Source: Novosphingobium sp. (lineage in GTDB: Bacteria; Pseudomonadota; Alphaproteobacteria; Sphingomonadales; Sphingomonadaceae). From it: 64,000 bases of DNA. Position 1 is the stretch's first letter. Each line of letters begins with the position of its first letter. The stretch is from the NCBI RefSeq assembly GCF_020852455.1, contig NZ_JADZAT010000027.1, positions 1-64,000 of the forward strand, given 5' to 3'. Below are positions 60,836-64,000 of this stretch, piece after piece. The position numbers and the translations under genes were made by a program. The notes below the pieces were generated by a model that saw nothing but the letters and a program-made list of their open reading frames with translations, ran no database searches and was not told the DNA's origin.

Positions 60836-61030
60836 TTAGGCCAGCGACAGCAGGGACTTCACGACCCAGCCGAACAGCGAATCGATGCCGAGGAAAAAGA
60901 TGGCCAGGATCAACATCATGATCCCCACGAAAATTGCCGTGGTCGTGGTTTCCTGACGGCTCGGCCACACCACCTTGCGGGCCTCCGCCTGGACCTGGCG
61001 CATGAATTCGCCGGGATTGAACTTCGCCAT
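60836..61030 (-). CDS. secE: preprotein translocase subunit SecE
   Basis: A 64-residue single-span SecE: the amphipathic stretch FMRQVQAEARKVVWPSRQE then one membrane helix (AIFVGIMMLILAIFFLGIDSLF). ATG 61030 (MAKFNPGEF) gives the normal alphaproteobacterial length. Longer in-frame starts up to 61147 exist but have no family support. I see no tRNA-Trp gene directly upstream, although it is often found there. Confidence 0.95.
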   Translation of the reverse strand: MAKFNPGEFMRQVQAEARKVVWPSRQETTTTAIFVGIMMLILAIFFLGIDSLFGWVVKSLLSLA

Positions 61031-61183
61031 CAGCCTGTCACTCTCGCTATGAGCCATTCCTCGTGTCTTTCGCCAAGGCCTCATCGCCGCCCCGGCGGGA
61101 CCGGGAGGGGCGAAATGTACTCCTTGTGTCGGAAGACACGGCGGCACTTAGCTATCCGGGGGCCGATTTGCAAGATGGCAGCG

Positions 61184-62695
61184 TCAATCGAGCTTGGGCT
61201 TGACCCGCTTGGCCAGGATCCAGTGCCGCCCGCGCCGTACTTCCTTGAAGCCATAGGCCAGCCGCGAGGGATCTTCCTGGCCCATGAACCAGAACCAGTC
61301 GGTGTGCATCGCCGGTTCGTAGAAATAGGTGTCGATCGGCTTGCCCGCGCGGTGGTTGAGCTTGTGGAACGGATCGCGGAAGAAATCGCCGCCCTTGCGG
61401 ATCGTCATCATGTGGATGCCGGGCAGCGCGAAATTGCAGTTGATCAGCGCGTCCTTGCGCACCACCGCATAGCCGCAGATGTGTTCCTGGCTGTTATAGC
61501 CCCATTCGCGCCGTTCGGTGACCATGTAGCTGGCGATCTGCACCCCCTGCGGCAGGTCATCCAGCGCCTTGAGCATTTCGGCGGTTTCGCGCGCATCGCG
61601 CTGCCAGTCCATGGTGGTATAGGCCAGCCGCCCCAGGAACAGCGCCGCCGCTGCCAGCACCAGCCAGCGCGGCGCGCGCCAGGCCAGCGACATGCAGCCG
61701 ACCATCAGCCCGGCCGAGATCATCCGCGCATCGACCAGATCGCCGCCAAAGATGTGGCGCGGCATGGCCAGCGATGCCGCCAGCATCATCAGCGCGGCCC
61801 AGCCCAGCCGCCAGTCCCACCGCCTGAACAGCATCGATCCAAACAGGATCAGCCCGATCAGGATCGTGTTGGCATAGTCGAAATACTGCAGGGTGCCGCG
61901 CATCGCCTGCTTCCAGATCGCCCATTTGTAGATTTCCGGGCGCGGGCCATAGCTGGGCGGCTTGCCCACGCTGCCGCCCGCGACCAGCGCCAGCAGCGGG
62001 AAGAACAGCGGCCAGGGCGCCAGGAAGGCCCGCCACGACTTGTCCTTCTTCCATTCATAGCCGAACACCATCAGCCCCAGGATCCCCCAGCCTGAGACGT
62101 GGGCCAGCCAGACCACCAGCCCGATCGGAATGAACAGCGGATTGCGCCAGCGCGATCCATCCATCTTCACCCACAGCGCAAAGGCGAACAGCGCCAGCGC
62201 CTGGGCAATCATGAAGTTGAGGAAGCCCAGCAGCAGCGAGGGCGACCAGATGAACGAGAAGCCCAGCATCGAGGCAAGCCCGATCCGCTTGCGCAGGGTC
62301 CATTCGACCGTCAGGATCGCCACACCGTTGATCAGCGGCAGGATCATCGCGATCAGCCAGCCCGCGCTCTCCAGCGGCATCACCCGGGCCAGCGGCCGGA
62401 TCAGGATATCGGCGCCCAGGTTGCCCATCCAGCGCCAGCCAAAGCCATAGTATTCCTGCAGGAACGGGCTGGCATCGCGGTTCAGCATGATGTGGAAACG
62501 CGCCAGATGCGCGGGATAGTCCACCATCTGCGGATAGATGCTGGTGAAGAACGGCAGTGTGGACAGCGCCGTCAGCACCAGCGCGAACCACCACATCTCG
62601 CGCGTGCCCGGTTCGTCGCGCAGCCAGCCCAGGCGGCGGCGCGGCGGCGCGGCAATCGGCTCGGGGCTGGGTTGGGCGGTGGTGTCCAAGCGCAA
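61184..62695 (-). CDS. polytopic membrane protein of unknown function, paralogue A
   Basis: A protein of about 503 residues with ten or more hydrophobic helices in the first 400 and a soluble C-terminal domain (about 370-503, containing GYNSQEHICGYAVVRKDALINC). Early blocks (YPAHLARFHIMLNRDASPFL) recall membrane glycosyltransferase-like proteins, but I see no firm catalytic motif. No ATG or GTG lies before the first membrane helix; TTG 62695 (or TTG 62689) with GGA upstream is the probable start. It is clearly homologous to the next gene upstream: EWTLRKRIGLASMLG versus EWTLRRRIGLGTMLA. Possible cell-surface polysaccharide role, inferred only. Confidence 0.75.
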   Translation of the reverse strand: MRLDTTAQPSPEPIAAPPRRRLGWLRDEPGTREMWWFALVLTALSTLPFFTSIYPQMVDYPAHLARFHIMLNRDASPFLQEYYGFGWRWMGNLGADILIRPLARVMPLESAGWLIAMILPLINGVAILTVEWTLRKRIGLASMLGFSFIWSPSLLLGFLNFMIAQALALFAFALWVKMDGSRWRNPLFIPIGLVVWLAHVSGWGILGLMVFGYEWKKDKSWRAFLAPWPLFFPLLALVAGGSVGKPPSYGPRPEIYKWAIWKQAMRGTLQYFDYANTILIGLILFGSMLFRRWDWRLGWAALMMLAASLAMPRHIFGGDLVDARMISAGLMVGCMSLAWRAPRWLVLAAAALFLGRLAYTTMDWQRDARETAEMLKALDDLPQGVQIASYMVTERREWGYNSQEHICGYAVVRKDALINCNFALPGIHMMTIRKGGDFFRDPFHKLNHRAGKPIDTYFYEPAMHTDWFWFMGQEDPSRLAYGFKEVRRGRHWILAKRVKPKLD

Positions 62696-62726
62696 GTGAT
62701 TCCGAAAGCTGGGGAAGCCGCGCGAA

Positions 62727-64000
62727 CTAGTGCGGCTTGCCGGTGCTGGCAAGGCGTAGCAGCAAGCTGCCCGGCGTGCGAGCGACAAGCACGGCCCCGG
62801 CCGGCAGGCTGCGCGGCGCGGGCGTGCCGATGTACCACAGATAATCGGCCTCGCGGGCCGGGGCGAAACTGGCAAGATCCGGCGCTTCGCCCGGCGCCAG
62901 CAGCAGGCGCTGCGACGGGTCGGTGAACTCCAGGCTGGCATCCTTCAGCCGCAACAGGTGGAACCCGTCGCGCGCGAAGTGCGAATTGACCAGCGCAGCG
63001 CGCCGGACCGCGGCATAGCTGGGGGCATGTTCGAACGGGTCGAGCGCCCATTGCGCCTGGTCGATCGCCACCGCGCCGGCCACCCGTGCGCCGGTCGGCA
63101 GCCGGTCAAGCACCGCCAGCCGGGTATCGAGCTGGCTCGATTCGGCCTGCCAGGCCAGCGTGGTCGCGATCAGGCGCACTAGGAACAGCGTGGCGCCCAG
63201 CGCCAGCAGCGGCAGCGGCGCCTCCCAGTCGATCGCCAGCGCGCCGACCATCAGCGCCACCGCGACCAGCCGGTAATCGGCATAGTCACCGCCCGCCAGA
63301 TGGCGCGGCAGCAGCAGGGTCAGCGCGGTCAGGGCCAGCGCCGCCCAGCCCAGCCGCATGTCGAACCGCCCGCGCCGCGCGGCCATTGCCATGGCCAGCA
63401 GCAGCAGCAGCGGGGTCAGGAAATCGAGCATGAAAACCCGGTCGCGCAGCGCCTTGATCCAGATCCCCAACTTGTAGCCCAGCAGCGGCTGGCCATATTC
63501 GGCCACGTGCGTGCCGCCGCCCTGGCCCAGCAGCACCGGCAGCAGCGGCAGCGCCAGCGGCCAGCAGGCCAGCAGGGCGCGCAGGCTCTTGTCGCGGCTC
63601 CACTGGTATCCGGCCACCAGCACGCCCAGCACTCCCCAGCCCGCCAGGTGGCACAGCCAGGTCATCAGGCCCCACACCAGCATCACTCCGCCGCGCCACC
63701 AGCGTCCCTCCAGCCGCACCCACAGCGCCAGTCCGAACAGCGCCAGCGCCAGCGCCAGGCAGAAATTGGCAAACCCCAGCGACAGCGCGGGTGACCAGAT
63801 CGTGGCCATGGCCAGCATGGTGCCCAGACCGATTCGCCGCCGCAGCGTCCATTCGGCTGCGATCAGGCCCAGCCCGGTCAGCACGGGAATCGCCGCCGAG
63901 ACTGCCCAGGCGGCGCGTTCCAGCCCCAGCAGCGGGGCCAGCGCGGCGACCAGCAGATCGACCCCCAGATTGCCCCCCAGCCGCCATTCGAAGGCATAGT
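62727..64000 (-). CDS. polytopic membrane protein, paralogue B, cut by the window edge
   Basis: The frame is open from the stop at 62727 to the right edge, so the N-terminus is missing; at least 424 residues are encoded. The first visible residues (FEWRLGGNLGVDLLVAALAPLL) align with FGWRWMGNLGADILIRPLARVM of paralogue A, showing coding continues beyond the edge. Multiple membrane helices are followed by a soluble C-terminal domain (FEHAPSYAAVRRAALVNSHF matching QEHICGYAVVRKDALINCNF of paralogue A). The gap to the downstream paralogue is 31 bases, so they form one operon. Confidence 0.78.
   Translation of the reverse strand, partial: YAFEWRLGGNLGVDLLVAALAPLLGLERAAWAVSAAIPVLTGLGLIAAEWTLRRRIGLGTMLAMATIWSPALSLGFANFCLALALALFGLALWVRLEGRWWRGGVMLVWGLMTWLCHLAGWGVLGVLVAGYQWSRDKSLRALLACWPLALPLLPVLLGQGGGTHVAEYGQPLLGYKLGIWIKALRDRVFMLDFLTPLLLLLAMAMAARRGRFDMRLGWAALALTALTLLLPRHLAGGDYADYRLVAVALMVGALAIDWEAPLPLLALGATLFLVRLIATTLAWQAESSQLDTRLAVLDRLPTGARVAGAVAIDQAQWALDPFEHAPSYAAVRRAALVNSHFARDGFHLLRLKDASLEFTDPSQRLLLAPGEAPDLASFAPAREADYLWYIGTPAPRSLPAGAVLVARTPGSLLLRLASTGKPH

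Noticed and set aside
61031..61183. Possible tRNA-Trp upstream of secE
   Set aside because: No acceptor, anticodon or T-arm pattern can be found in this stretch on either strand.

Overview
The window is GC-rich, gene-dense bacterial chromosome. The gene set points to an alphaproteobacterium of the order Sphingomonadales (Sphingomonadaceae/Erythrobacteraceae type). Indicators are DUF3297 and DUF4189 proteins, a TonB-dependent receptor, several SPOR-domain envelope proteins, a pyrB gene coupled to a non-canonical dihydroorotase, and an Ala/Lys-rich trigger factor tail. This placement comes from recognising families, not from a database search. I see no prophage, insertion sequence, CRISPR array or rRNA operon. 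Both ends of the window cut through genes.

Layout. 1-3.5 kb: a truncated DUF4189 secreted protein, an exported amidase, and a Crp/Fnr regulator with a DUF2892 membrane protein. 3.5-10.3 kb: a 986-residue RTX protein, trigger factor with tRNA-Leu, and SppA. 10.3-12.6 kb: pyrB and a dihydroorotase homologue lacking metal ligands. 12.6-17.8 kb: a ParA ATPase, a ribbon-helix-helix partner and a SPOR protein, divergent from a Sel1/SPOR protein and a DUF418 membrane protein. 17.9-22.8 kb: an autotransporter-like protein, Der, a CHAP amidase and DUF3297. 22.9-29.6 kb: tRNA-Val, a beta-helix-like secreted protein, serS-surE-LysM/M23, two small unknown genes and rimO. 29.6-34.3 kb: an AT-rich, potentially structured leader and a 1436-residue cadherin-repeat/RTX protein. 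34.3-41.5 kb: a minus-strand run of DUF2946, TonB receptor, PepSY protein and two flavoproteins. One flavoprotein reads in frame through a palindromic repeat. 41.5-47.1 kb: a DEAD-box helicase, then a TetR-controlled operon of cytochrome c, aldonolactone-oxidase-like flavoprotein and PLP barrel enzyme, all apparently exported. 47.1-56 kb: a second DUF4189 protein, Pit with its DUF47 partner, a serine hydrolase, CorA, a Baeyer-Villiger-type monooxygenase, CinA-like, UbiC-like and cupin proteins. 56-64 kb: a double PilZ protein, rplKA and secE-nusG separated by an aspartyl protease and PspA, and two tandem paralogous membrane proteins.

How the genes work together. Housekeeping genes for translation, protein folding, export and pyrimidine synthesis are interspersed with envelope genes (SPOR, CHAP, LysM/M23, autotransporter, RTX, TonB). 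The most system-like accessory loci are four. The first is the TetR/cytochrome/flavoenzyme/PLP operon with its operator-overlapped promoter. The second is the ParA-RHH-SPOR cluster. The third is the DUF2946-TonB-PepSY-flavoprotein run. The fourth is the cadherin/RTX gene with a foldable leader that could mask its ribosome binding site.
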